Under the pieces are notes generated by a model. That model ran no database searches. It was not told the origin of the DNA and saw nothing but the letters and a program-made list of their open reading frames with translations. A stretch of 52,959 nucleotides of DNA from Sporolactobacillus mangiferae (lineage in GTDB: Bacteria; Bacillota; Bacilli; Bacillales; Sporolactobacillaceae), in NCBI RefSeq assembly GCF_023336505.1, contig NZ_JAMAST010000017.1:1-52959 (forward strand), in the 5' to 3' direction. The first letter of the stretch is position 1. Every line of letters starts with the position of its first letter. Positions 45,379-52,959 of this stretch are shown piece by piece. The position numbers and the translations under genes are program-made.

Positions 45379-45528
45379 GAGGGTGTCTCAAAAGTCTTTT
45401 GACGACGGGACACCCTTTAAAATTACGTATATTTTGGGATTAAGGCGAAGATGCAAGACTTCTGCGGAATGTCCCTGTTGGTGCCAACCGGAACGCAGTA
45501 TAAGTTCGGTACCTTTTGGAACAGTCTC
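45379..45528 (+). repeat. Dispersed element B, short complete copy
   Basis: 150 bp with left end GAGGGTGTCTCAAAAGTC and right end TTTTGGAACAGTCTC. The left hairpin is GGGTGTC/GACACCC followed by CTTT. Compared with the copy at 30160 the core is shorter, but GGAACGCAGTATAAGTTCGG near the right end matches GGAGCGCAGTATAAAGTTCA there. Confidence 0.72.
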
Positions 45529-46090
45529 ATATTTTATAAATAATTTTTCACAAGTAAAGGACAAACCAACAAAACATCTGGCCCATTCTTTACTTTTTTC
45601 AGAAATCCAAGGAATCGATTGCTCAGTTGGAAGATATGAAAGGGCAGTACTTTTCCTGCATGGCCCTAATCTGCATGAATCACAGTTTTATTATAGAATT
45701 CCGGATGAAAAGGATTGTGATGAAAATTAGAGCGATGATAACGTGTATTGTTGAAAAAGTTTTGCAAAAAATGGATTGGTCGTTTCTCCTGGCTTTTCCT
45801 GTTGTTTCTACAGCCATGTATGCTGTTCATGCTTATCGAAAGGTGATAAAAGTAATTTGCGGCAGAGTTTGAAATGGAGAATGCGAAATAAGAAAACACT
45901 TCAAAGAAAAATGACGGGTTAAGTTCTGCTTTTCGATTATAGTGCGGACATTTTTGGATTTATGAGGTGAGCCGATTAACAGTCGGTTAACCAGACGCGC
46001 CTGTTTGGAACACTTAATTAATCGGAAAAGTGTATACTGTGCAACTGAAACTATAAACGATTTGTCTTATTAAAGTTTGGAGGAAAGTAC
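45529..46090. other. Gap without a recognisable gene
   Basis: About 560 bases. Short frames occur (for example 45627-45872), but they lack ribosome sites and family resemblance, so the stretch is taken as degraded sequence plus the upstream region of the next small gene. Confidence 0.4.
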
Positions 46091-46309
46091 ATGTACATAA
46101 AGTTTGCCTTCGTCCTTTTTATAACAAGCGCTGCAATGTTTTTCTGTATCGAGCTGCTAAACAAAGTTTATTCGATGCTGCTTTCAGGCGGTGTGCTGCA
46201 AACAGGTGATACAGATTATTCTTATTTTTCTTCAACGCTCATCTGGATACCGTTGATTTTACTTATCCTTTCAATTGTGGCTGCGTCTTACTCTTTTTAT
46301 AAAAATTAA
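46091..46309 (+). CDS. Small two-helix membrane protein
   Basis: 72 residues with two clear membrane helices (FAFVLFITSAAMFFCIELL and TLIWIPLILLILSIVAASYS). TTGGAGGAAAG gives a strong ribosome site before the ATG. Family not recognised. It is separated from the convergent lipoprotein gene by 170 bases that include an ACCATC/GATGGT stem-loop. Confidence 0.6.
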   Translation: MYIKFAFVLFITSAAMFFCIELLNKVYSMLLSGGVLQTGDTDYSYFSSTLIWIPLILLILSIVAASYSFYKN

Positions 46310-46479
46310 TAAATGTACTGTCAGAAGGAAAATTCAATAAAAATGGCTGAATCTCCTGATCGGCTTATGAGTTTCGCCTTTATTCATCGTAACCATCTCT
46401 TTCGGATGGTGTTAGGAGATCCAGGACCCGATTTTTTGGGGCGAATGATACATGATGTAGAAATGGAGGGCTGGCTTAT

Positions 46480-47316
46480 TTATTTTACTGATGCCGTTAT
46501 TTTAAGCAGGGTAAGCGCACCTGACGTATCATTTATTGTATAGACGGTTTTTCCATTTTGCCAACTGATCGTGTCTTTTCGACTATCTGTATACATTTGA
46601 GCCGTCCCATAAGCGTGAGGAACAGGCAACGCAGTTTTCTCTAAAAATCCGACGACCTGTCTTGCCAGATTCGTACCCTTCTGGGATTCTGAGGTCGGAG
46701 ACAGAACCGCAAGCATCCATCTGCCTTCGTTCCAGGAAATGCCTGCTGTGCCGGCACCAGCGTCTGAATAGCCAGTGATATTATGACCAAGGCTGACTGT
46801 GCTTCCATCGGAGGATGTGTACTTACGATATGGAATCTGCTTTTCTGCATCTGCAGCGCTGGGAAAAACGGTTGCTTTTATGGTAGCAATGGTTTTAGCA
46901 TTTTTCAGAGCTGAATCATTCACTTTTGTTTGGCGATCCGTCTGTTTGAAGGTAACAGAGTACCCTTTTTCTGACGAACTGACAAGAGCTGAGAGATATT
47001 TACCGTTTGCTACAGGAAGGAATTGCGGCAAGCGCACGACATCAATTTTAAGTTTGCTGCGAACTTCATTGAGCACGCTTGATTCAGAAGCGCTATTTTT
47101 CGTTTTAGATTCTGCTGACGGTTCATTCGTCGAATTGGATGAAGCATCGGATGTTGATGAATTGCTGCCCGCGCTTTCGGATGAACTCTGCGCTACTTGA
47201 CTTGAATTCGGCTCTTTGGACGTATTCGATTTCTGATCCTGATTTGATCCGCCCCAACAACCGCTGATCAGCATCATACACAACAACCCAGTAAAAAGAG
47301 CAGCTGATTTTTTCAT
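46480..47316 (-). CDS. Large lipoprotein of unknown function
   Basis: 278 residues with a lipoprotein signal (MKKSAALFTGLLCMMLISGC; lipidated Cys20). A Ser/Asn/Glu linker (about 22-82) leads to a globular C-terminal domain with VRLPQFLPVANGKYLSALV, AGTAGISWNEGRWMLAV and a final beta-rich part, DTISWQNGKTVYTINDTSGA. GAGGAGG precedes the ATG. It probably sits on the outer face of the membrane. Family not recognised. Confidence 0.82.
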   Translation of the reverse strand: MKKSAALFTGLLCMMLISGCWGGSNQDQKSNTSKEPNSSQVAQSSSESAGSNSSTSDASSNSTNEPSAESKTKNSASESSVLNEVRSKLKIDVVRLPQFLPVANGKYLSALVSSSEKGYSVTFKQTDRQTKVNDSALKNAKTIATIKATVFPSAADAEKQIPYRKYTSSDGSTVSLGHNITGYSDAGAGTAGISWNEGRWMLAVLSPTSESQKGTNLARQVVGFLEKTALPVPHAYGTAQMYTDSRKDTISWQNGKTVYTINDTSGALTLLKITASVK

Positions 47317-47657
47317 GAGTAGAAACCTCCTCAGTTGAAAAGTAGGAATTGAGTTGAACTTGATCGTGCAAACAAAGCAACATTACATTTAAGTATATCA
47401 ATCGGTCATTACACAGAGGTTAATGGATGATTACAATGGCACCTTTTATTCATGAAATCAGAAGATTAGGATGAGTGTCGGCGATATGTTAAGGCAATTC
47501 ATATCTAAAATATACCTTTTTTCATTTCATTTTCGCTTTCAGAGCTATGTGGTGAAACGATCATTAATTTTGCGTCGATCAGGGACAAACAATCACGGTT
47601 ATTATGTATTAAATTTGGCAATTTATCACTTTATACCGTTTAGAAAGGTGTGGAACG

Positions 47658-48476
47658 TTTGGTAGGCTTATTTATTTCAATGATTCCGTCACCTTCTATG
47701 GGGACAATTTCTCTTGTCAGCGCTAAAATGGGAGGTACACCCTATCATCAGGTGTTCGCATGGCAATCGGTGGATTGATTTTTTCAACTACACTGTTTTT
47801 TTTCGCTTCTCCAATGCTAAATTTAATGATTGTTATTATGAGTTTCATCTCTGGGTTTTGTTAGGCGATTGGCCAATTTCATCAGTTTGCCGCAATGAAA
47901 ATGCTTGGCATTCCAAAGACAATGCCAGCTTGCGGGTGCGGCGTTATGCGGTATCATTATATTCCATGATGGGCTACTCTTGAGTGTATGAGTTTAGGCA
48001 TTTCTGCACTTGTTCTGATCGTAATCGGGGTTCTGCTTACTTCAAGAGAAAAACGAACGCGAAAGCATCAGACAAATTCAACGGTTAAAGGAATTATTCT
48101 TCTTTTTGTGTCCACACTAGGGTATGTGTCATACATTGTGCATCTGCAATTATTTCGAATTGATGGATGGTCTGCGATTATGCCACAGACAACGGGTATG
48201 ATTGCTGGAGCGCTTGCTCTGTCGTTCAATTTACAATCGTCATACTGTTTATAATATCATTTCCAGGCTCATGCGGGCCGGTGGCAATTTGTCACTGTTA
48301 GTTGCAACAAAAATGGAAGGAGTTACGATTGGTTTTTCAATGTCTCAGCTTAGGACCATGCTCTCAACGTTAGGTAGTATTTATTTGCTTGATGAAAAAA
48401 GACAAGAAATCAGATGAATTTGTTATTCATTGGATGTCTCGTGATTATCATTGGCGGCATTCTCCTTGGTTTATAA
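47658..48476 (+). pseudogene. glcU: Decayed GlcU-type glucose/ribose permease gene
   Basis: Joined frames read as a GRP-family sugar transporter. The start is LFISMIPSPSMGTISLVSAK, MGGTPYHQVFA. After a frameshift near 47758 comes GGLIFSTTLFFFASP, MIVIMSFISGFC, then a TAG stop at a place where relatives have Trp, then AIGQFHQFAAMKMLGIPKTM. A further shift leads to MSLGISALVLIVIGVLLTSR and FRIDGWSAIMPQTTGMI, and the end VIIIGGILLGL stops at 48476. There are at least three frameshifts and one nonsense codon. The gap 47317-47657 before it has no gene that I can see. Confidence 0.8.
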
Positions 48477-48529
48477 AAAGATGAATCAGGAAAGAAAAGA
48501 AACGATTTCAAAATTTTAATGATTTAGTC

Positions 48530-48558
48530 ATGACATGAATGAAAATGAATGATAAAAT
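48530..48558 (+). promoter_or_regulatory. Promoter of ptsH
   Basis: ATGACA, 17-base spacer, extended -10 TGATAAAAT. The leader is about 120 bases and includes the palindrome GTTCTTTAAAGAAC. Confidence 0.5.
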
Positions 48559-48683
48559 AGAACTAGACTTTTTGAAGAATCTTGTCATCGTAAAGATGTA
48601 AACGGTTCTTTAAAGAACATCGCAGGCTAATCAAAAACAGATGCCTGTTCAGTTCAACTATTATGAATGGAGCGATTGGAAAA

Positions 48684-48953
48684 ATGGAAAAAACGTATAT
48701 TGTCACTGATGAAACGGGCATTCACGCACGCCCTGCTACCGTGCTTGTTAGTGAAGCAAGCAAATTTGAATCAAACATTAACATCGAATATAATGGCAAG
48801 AAAGCGAACCTGAAGAGCATTATGGGTGTTATGGCACTTGGCATCATGAAGGGTGCGGAATTTAAAATCGTTACGGAAGGCTCCGATGCGGAAGATGCAT
48901 CCGCAGCACTTGACAATGTGATTTCTGCACAGGGAATTGGCAAAGAAAAATAA
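48684..48953 (+). CDS. ptsH: Phosphocarrier protein HPr
   Basis: Carries phosphate from enzyme I to sugar-specific EII proteins and, when phosphorylated on serine, acts with CcpA. The 89-residue product has the active His14 in GIHARPAT and regulatory Ser45 in LKSIMGVM, so it is HPr rather than Crh, which lacks the histidine. An upstream in-frame ATG (48663) adds seven residues without family support; GGAG is about 11 bases before 48684. ptsI does not follow: a strong terminator comes next. Confidence 0.95.
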   Translation: MEKTYIVTDETGIHARPATVLVSEASKFESNINIEYNGKKANLKSIMGVMALGIMKGAEFKIVTEGSDAEDASAALDNVISAQGIGKEK

Positions 48954-48966
48954 TTTTCGTAAAAAA

Positions 48967-49012
48967 GACAGGCAGATTTGGGGTAATACCCGAACCTGCC
49001 TGTCTTTTTTTA
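48967..49012 (+). terminator. Terminator after ptsH
   Basis: GACAGGCAG / CTGCCTGTC with an inner GGGT/ACCC stem, then seven T's. Very strong, which confirms ptsH as a one-gene unit. Confidence 0.93.
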
Positions 49013-49182
49013 TATTTACATAGGTAAGGAAAGTATACGTTTTTGCCTCGTACCCAATCAATAAAAAAATGGTTCAGCTGCGTATCAAAGCGTTGGTGCA
49101 GGATGCACTCGTGTCAAGCCAGCAACCAAACTTAAAAGGACTCAATCAACATCTCGTGGTCGGATCGGCTGCTCGATTTTTC

Positions 49183-49869
49183 TTAACCAGTCTGTCTCTG
49201 CTTTCTTGTTTTTCGAAGGAGAAGATGTGAAAAATACGATTGTCCAATCAGAAAAAGCCCACCGACCACCCAATAAAGAGGAAGTGCTGCTGAAGTTGAC
49301 ATAGACGCAAAGACGATCATAATCGGAGACATCAGACCAATCCATTGAAGTGAACGGTTCTGCTGCTCATTTCCAGTGGTCGGCATGAGCTTCTGACTGA
49401 TGCGGAACTGCAGAAAGTAAACGATGCCGGCAATCAAGGTTAATGTCAGGTCGGTATGCCCCAGATTAAACCAGAGAAAATGATGGGCAGCAATTTCGTG
49501 CGAGTTTCTGATTGCATAATAAAATCCCATTAATATCGGCATCTGGATGAAAACAGGCAGGCATCCCATCGAAGAAAAGACGTTCAGATTATGTTTTTTG
49601 TATAGCGCCATCATTTCCATCTGTATTTTTTGTTTTTCCGTTGGGTCTGTTGTTTCAGAAAGCCTCTTTTGAATTTCGGTTAGTTCGGGTTTCAATTTAT
49701 CCATTTTTTCCCGAACCTCAAATTGTCGAATATATTGTCGCACCATCATTGGCGCGAGCAACAGTCGAATCAAAAGAGTCAATACTATAATCGCCAAACC
49801 ATAACTGTTGCCAAAAAGTGACGCGGTATTTTGAATTAAGTACGTAAAAGGAGCGATAAGCACGTGCAT
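49183..49869 (-). CDS. yidC: YidC/Oxa1-family membrane protein insertase
   Basis: Inserts membrane proteins alone or with Sec; in spore formers, SpoIIIJ-type members are also needed for SpoIIIAE. The 228-residue product has five hydrophobic segments, the conserved groove arginine in LLIRLLLAP (about 32-40) and GCLPVFIQMPILMGFYYAIR. It has no lipoprotein signal, which is shorter at the N-terminus than typical Gram-positive YidC. AGGAGG five bases before the ATG supports the start. Since it is away from rnpA/jag, it is more likely a second (YidC2/YqjG-like) copy. Confidence 0.9.
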   Translation of the reverse strand: MHVLIAPFTYLIQNTASLFGNSYGLAIIVLTLLIRLLLAPMMVRQYIRQFEVREKMDKLKPELTEIQKRLSETTDPTEKQKIQMEMMALYKKHNLNVFSSMGCLPVFIQMPILMGFYYAIRNSHEIAAHHFLWFNLGHTDLTLTLIAGIVYFLQFRISQKLMPTTGNEQQNRSLQWIGLMSPIMIVFASMSTSAALPLYWVVGGLFLIGQSYFSHLLLRKTRKQRQTG

Positions 49870-49893
49870 GGTGTTCCTCCTGTATTTGTTTTA

Positions 49894-50223
49894 TTAGATA
49901 TACAAACCAGGAGCTGGACAATGATCCTCGGAATCTGCATGTGCGGCTTCTTTGCGCCTGACAGTTCGTGATAGCGTGCATGCGGAACAGCTGCTAATTA
50001 ACCGCAAAATACACTGCTTATAAAATGATCTCATGTATTTTGTACAAGTTTGGCAATGGGATCCATATGCTTTTTTTTCATGAGTATACAAAGCCTGCTG
50101 AATAAATTGAAGTGAAAATTCCAAGGCAATCAAAAGCACAGGCAATGATGGATCGTTCATGAGATAAATACAGAGATCAAGCGTAATACTCACCTGCCTT
50201 AAAGTGTTGTCCTCAGCCATCAT
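49894..50223 (-). CDS. Uncertain small hypothetical protein
   Basis: A 109-residue frame whose first half looks protein-like (VSITLDLCIYLMNDPSLPV, ALEFSLQFIQQALYTHEKK). The second half is Cys/Arg-rich and less convincing. No good ribosome site is seen. It runs toward yidC with a 25-base gap. It may be a decayed gene. The rest of 50224-50520 has only a fragment resembling element B (GCTTGCCGCGGGCGCCAGCA near 50427). Confidence 0.3.
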   Translation of the reverse strand: MMAEDNTLRQVSITLDLCIYLMNDPSLPVLLIALEFSLQFIQQALYTHEKKAYGSHCQTCTKYMRSFYKQCILRLISSCSACTLSRTVRRKEAAHADSEDHCPAPGLYI

Positions 50224-50523
50224 ATCATGAATGCTCTTATTAAAGCACTCAATATTTAAAGCACAGGCATAGAAAATTGTGAAACTGCAGGTGAGTCTTA
50301 ATATTTCATTGTACAGGCATTTTTATGACTAGCATTAGAAACCAGAAAAAAACGCTCAGTCTGCAATCTCCGATCATGATTTATTGATTTATGCTTGCCC
50401 GATTGCATCAGCGCTGCGGATGCTCGCTTGCCGCGGGCGCCAGCACGTATTCGCTTTGATGCCTGGGCATGACGCAGTTTTTTGTTTGCTATCGAGGAAA
50501 ATCATTTACTTTTCATCCTGTAT

Positions 50524-50554
50524 GAAAAAAACGCTCCGTCTCAACGGGGAGCGT
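50524..50554 (-). terminator. Terminator of the cidAB-like operon
   Basis: On the minus strand: ACGCTCC-CCGTTGAGAC-GGAGCGT followed by seven T's, about 20 bases after the lrgB/cidB stop. Confidence 0.88.
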
Positions 50555-50575
50555 ATAATATTATTTGGAAAAACA

Positions 50576-51256
50576 TTACAGAAGAATGAGTGGTGTCAGG
50601 ATTGGCGCAAATACAAGTGTAAAGATGGCTGCAAGTACCATGGCAAGACTTGCGGCAGCGCCTTCTTCACTTCCGAACTCCAGTGCCTTCGACGTTCCGG
50701 CGCCATGTGCCCCCATACCTAATAACAGTCCTTTTGCCAGCTTTTCTTTAATGTGTAAATAGCGAATGATCATGGGGCCGAGAATCAAGCCGGTAATGCC
50801 TGTCACAATAACAAATATGGCGGTCATTGTCGGCATTCCGCCGATATCTACGGACACTGCCATCGCGATTGGCGTGGTGATTGAGCGCGGCAGCAGACTC
50901 AGCAGGTAGTGATCGTTTAATTTAACAATATGGCTGAATATACCGGAACTGATCAATGCAACCGAAACGCCCGTCGTCATGCTGATTGTAATGATTTTTG
51001 CATATTTTTTCATAACCTTGCGGAATTTGTACAGAGGAACGGCAAAACCGACTACCGCAGGCTGTAACAAGTTACTCAGCCAGCGTCCTCCGCTGTCATA
51101 ATCAGAATAATCAATGTGGAAACCGACAAGCATTGATGACAGAACGCAGGGGGCTACGAGAAGAGGGGAAAGAAATGCGTATTTAATCCTGCTGTATATT
51201 TTTTTTGAAAGATAATAAACCAACACGGTAAACAGAATGCATATAAATGCAATCAT
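50576..51256 (-). CDS. cidB: LrgB/CidB family membrane protein
   Basis: 226 residues with about six membrane helices and the family blocks LPRSITTPIAMAVS and GLLLGMGAHGAGTSKALEFG. LrgB/CidB proteins act with LrgA/CidA in control of murein hydrolase activity and, in several bacteria, in uptake or export of pyruvate or other overflow metabolites. It overlaps cidA by four bases. The divergent LysR regulator favours the Cid name over Lrg. Confidence 0.9.
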   Translation of the reverse strand: MIAFICILFTVLVYYLSKKIYSRIKYAFLSPLLVAPCVLSSMLVGFHIDYSDYDSGGRWLSNLLQPAVVGFAVPLYKFRKVMKKYAKIITISMTTGVSVALISSGIFSHIVKLNDHYLLSLLPRSITTPIAMAVSVDIGGMPTMTAIFVIVTGITGLILGPMIIRYLHIKEKLAKGLLLGMGAHGAGTSKALEFGSEEGAAASLAMVLAAIFTLVFAPILTPLILL

Positions 51257-51636
51257 TTAACGGTCTCTCCTTTATGTTTTGCCAGTTTGTGAATTGAAAA
51301 TTGAGCAACAACACCTGTGACGGTCATGACGGTAATTGTGCTTAATAAAATGACAACGAGAAATTGTGAACCATGCCGCAGAATTTCATCCTTGTATTGG
51401 ATGATTGCAACCGCGGAGGGGATAAAGAAGAGAAGCATTTCTGACATGAGAAAACTTGCTCCTGCCTCAACTGCAGACAGCTTCAATACTTTAAAATGCA
51501 GCAGGCCCAGAATAATGAAAAGCCCAATAATGCTTCCAGAAACAGGCAAGTGAAACCAGCCGGAAAGCATATTGCCTACGAGCGCAAAAAGATACAGGAA
51601 ACAAATCTGGCAAACAATACGAAGAAACATAAGCAA
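51253..51636 (-). CDS. cidA: LrgA/CidA holin-like membrane protein
   Basis: 127 residues with four membrane helices and the family block GSIIGLFIILGLLHFKVLKL and PSAVAIIQYKDEILRHG. Its TTG start at 51636 has AAGGAAG ten bases upstream; the ATG two codons on is spaced too far. First gene of a two-gene operon with cidB, divergent from the LysR-type gene. A Crp/Fnr-like palindrome lies 33 bases upstream. Confidence 0.88.
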   Translation of the reverse strand: MLMFLRIVCQICFLYLFALVGNMLSGWFHLPVSGSIIGLFIILGLLHFKVLKLSAVEAGASFLMSEMLLFFIPSAVAIIQYKDEILRHGSQFLVVILLSTITVMTVTGVVAQFSIHKLAKHKGETVK

Positions 51637-51668
51637 AATAGTGACACTTCCTTATTTTTTGAAACAGC

Positions 51669-51684
51669 TGTGATATACATCACA
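51669..51684. promoter_or_regulatory. Crp/Fnr-type palindrome between cidA and cidR
   Basis: TGTGATATACATCACA fits TGTGA-N6-TCACA exactly and extends to CTGTGAT/ATCACAG. A minus-strand -10 (TATAAT, 51694-51689) with a weak TTGTAC upstream places the site over the cidA transcription start. It could also be read by the LysR protein (T-N11-A type). Confidence 0.6.
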
Positions 51685-51771
51685 GTTAATTATACAAAAG
51701 TTGAATATACAGGTACAATAGATATCAGGAATTTATGCATTCCGATCACCTATAGCTTGGGAGCGGTGAAT

Positions 51772-52665
51772 ATGGACATTAAACATCTGCATTATTTTTT
51801 GGAGGTCGCAATCAGAAAGAGTTTTACAAAAGCGGCGCATCATTTATATGTGACGCAACCGACCATCAGTAAAATGGTGCGTGACATAGAAGACGAACTG
51901 GGTATGGTTTTGCTTGATCGAACAGGTAAAGAAATCGAACTGACTGATGCTGGTAAAATTGTATTCGAGCAGGCTCAGAAGATTGTCCAGTCCTTTGGGC
52001 ATCTGTCGGATGAACTGAGCGATTTAATGCATGCAAAGAAAGGAAAACTGACTGTTGGTTTGTCACCGATGATTGGCATTCAATTTTTTCCAGGCATTCT
52101 AAGCCGTTTTCACAAGGAATTTCCAGGTATTGATCTGCACATCGCTGAATATGGAGCAAAAAAAGTTGCGGATTGTGTTTCGGAAGGTTTGCTGGAAGTT
52201 GGCGTTACCGTTGGCCATTTTGATGAGGAACAATTTCATTCATTCGTCTTTTTTGAGGATGATCTTTGCCTTGTTGTGCATACATCAAGTCCTTTTGCGA
52301 CATTCGATGAAGTTCGACTCTCAGATCTTTGCGATGAACATTTTATTTTATTCCCAGAGGAATTTTCGTTGCGAAGCATGGTTTTGAACAGCTGTGAAAA
52401 GGCGGGATTTCAACCGAATATTGTTTTTGAGAGTTCGCAATGGGAGCTTATGGTTAAGATGGTGTCGGAAGGTTTCGGTATTGCATTCCTTCCAAAGAGC
52501 ATTCTCGATAGGGTTGATCAAAACAGGGAATCAATTGTTTCGATTCCAATTGCGGATTCCGAACTTAATTGGCGTTTGTCTATGATATGGAAAAAAAATC
52601 ATTACTTATCTTATGCGGCAAGAACATGGATTTCCGAGACACGTAAGGCATTTAGCAGCATATAA
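51772..52665 (+). CDS. cidR: LysR-family regulator of cidAB (CidR-like)
   Basis: 297 residues: N-terminal winged helix-turn-helix (SFTKAAHHLYVTQPTISKMV, about 17-36), a linker helix and a periplasmic-binding-like effector domain. The opening MDIKHLHYFLEVA matches B. subtilis YwbI/CidR and S. aureus CidR, which activate cidAB under overflow metabolism (acetate or pyruvate). The frame is open 92 codons upstream, but GGGAG lies nine bases before the ATG at 51772 and homology starts there. Divergent from cidA. Confidence 0.9.
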   Translation: MDIKHLHYFLEVAIRKSFTKAAHHLYVTQPTISKMVRDIEDELGMVLLDRTGKEIELTDAGKIVFEQAQKIVQSFGHLSDELSDLMHAKKGKLTVGLSPMIGIQFFPGILSRFHKEFPGIDLHIAEYGAKKVADCVSEGLLEVGVTVGHFDEEQFHSFVFFEDDLCLVVHTSSPFATFDEVRLSDLCDEHFILFPEEFSLRSMVLNSCEKAGFQPNIVFESSQWELMVKMVSEGFGIAFLPKSILDRVDQNRESIVSIPIADSELNWRLSMIWKKNHYLSYAARTWISETRKAFSSI

Positions 52666-52706
52666 TGCGAATGTGTTTGGTTTTTGAAGCAAAACGGAAT
52701 ATATGC

Positions 52707-52735
52707 TTGACATCTAATTCTATTAATGCTATTTT
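52707..52735 (+). promoter_or_regulatory. Possible most-upstream promoter of an rRNA operon
   Basis: TTGACA, 17 bases, TATTTT. Perfect -35 with a moderate -10, 64 bases ahead of the next promoter. Confidence 0.4.
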
Positions 52736-52770
52736 TAAAAAGCTGTCCTATGAAAATGAGTTTAAAAATA

Positions 52771-52800
52771 TTGACATATGTGACAGGCAACTGTTATAAT
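52771..52800 (+). promoter_or_regulatory. Strong promoter P1 of an rRNA operon
   Basis: Perfect TTGACA, 18-base spacer, perfect TATAAT with extended TG. Consensus-strength hexamers of this kind are typical of rrn promoters. Confidence 0.8.
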
Positions 52801-52824
52801 TATATACGAAACATCGAATTGTTA

Positions 52825-52853
52825 TTGACAACATATATCTTTTTTGATAAGAT
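52825..52853 (+). promoter_or_regulatory. Strong promoter P2 of an rRNA operon
   Basis: TTGACA, 17-base spacer, TAAGAT, 54 bases after P1. Tandem P1/P2 is the usual rrn layout. The following leader (about 52860-52959) contains GTTCCTTGAAAACTGAAC, a boxA-associated sequence seen in Bacillales rRNA leaders and spacers. The 16S gene is not reached before the window ends. Confidence 0.8.
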
Positions 52854-52959
52854 GAATCAGTTGTCATTAATTGCTAGGAATGTTCCTTGAAAACTGAACA
52901 AAAGCCAAGCGTGATTGACAAGGGTTAAACCCCTGATTGATTCAAATAGCTATGGATCC

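Noticed and set aside
45377-45730. 117-residue frame after the DUF805 gene
   Set aside because: It starts within and runs through element B; protein sequence is unlike any family and no ribosome site is present.
1-52959. tRNA or rRNA genes
   Set aside because: No tRNA cloverleaf or 16S/23S/5S sequence was recognised; only the promoters and leader of an rRNA operon are at the right edge.

Overview
The window is 53 kb of chromosome from an endospore-forming member of the Bacillales (Firmicutes). The evidence is a complete spoIIIA operon, spoIVB and spo0A, Bacillus-type gene order (mgsR, comG, yqhG/yqhH, gcvT-gcvPA-gcvPB, yqhL, mntR, yqhO, yqhP, yqhQ, yqhR, efp, spoIIIAA-AH, accBC, yqhY, nusB, folD, xseAB, ispA, dxs, tlyA/yqxC, recN, spoIVB, spo0A), A/G-rich ribosome sites with many GTG and TTG starts, and moderate GC. 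A relative of Sporolactobacillus is possible, but that is inference from general character only.

Layout. 1-6.5 kb: exoA, an iron-alcohol-dehydrogenase-family enzyme divergent from a D-2-hydroxyacid dehydrogenase, a small membrane protein, a TPR relic and a PcsB-like M23 peptidoglycan hydrolase. 6.5-12 kb: mgsR (Spx family), a comG locus reduced to comGA and comGB, and yqhG/yqhH on the other strand. 12-16 kb: a tandem glycine riboswitch with terminator controlling the glycine cleavage genes. 16-21.8 kb: yqhL, mntR, yqhO, yqhP, yqhQ, yqhR and efp; aroQ, papA and yqhV of the Bacillus order are absent. 22-27.6 kb: the eight-gene spoIIIA operon (forespore feeding-tube/secretion complex). 27.8-38.5 kb: fatty-acid initiation (accBC), Asp23-family yqhY, nusB, folD, xseAB and ispA, then a roughly 580-nt structured RNA that I assign to the OLE class, followed by its membrane partner OapA, dxs and tlyA. 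38.7-42.8 kb: recN, spoIVB and spo0A, with no argR between tlyA and recN. 43-48.5 kb: an accessory stretch of small hypothetical genes, broken genes (a lipoprotein, a glcU-type glucose permease), a DUF805 protein and a large lipoprotein. 48.6-52.7 kb: ptsH (HPr), a YidC/Oxa1 insertase, and a cidAB-like operon divergent from its LysR regulator, with a Crp/Fnr-type palindrome between. The last 250 bases carry tandem strong promoters and a leader typical of an rRNA operon; the 16S gene itself lies beyond the window.

The most interesting system is the OLE RNA-OapA pair set inside the isoprenoid genes ispA and dxs. OLE is a known but rare large bacterial RNA that forms a membrane ribonucleoprotein with OapA and is linked to stress tolerance. 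Other points of note are two families of dispersed intergenic repeats: a 151-bp GC-rich element (three copies) and an element with TGTCTCAAAAG ends and a covarying hairpin (four copies or fragments). Several repeat copies sit exactly where Bacillus genes are missing.

All functional names come from reading motifs and gene order by eye; no database search or folding program was run.
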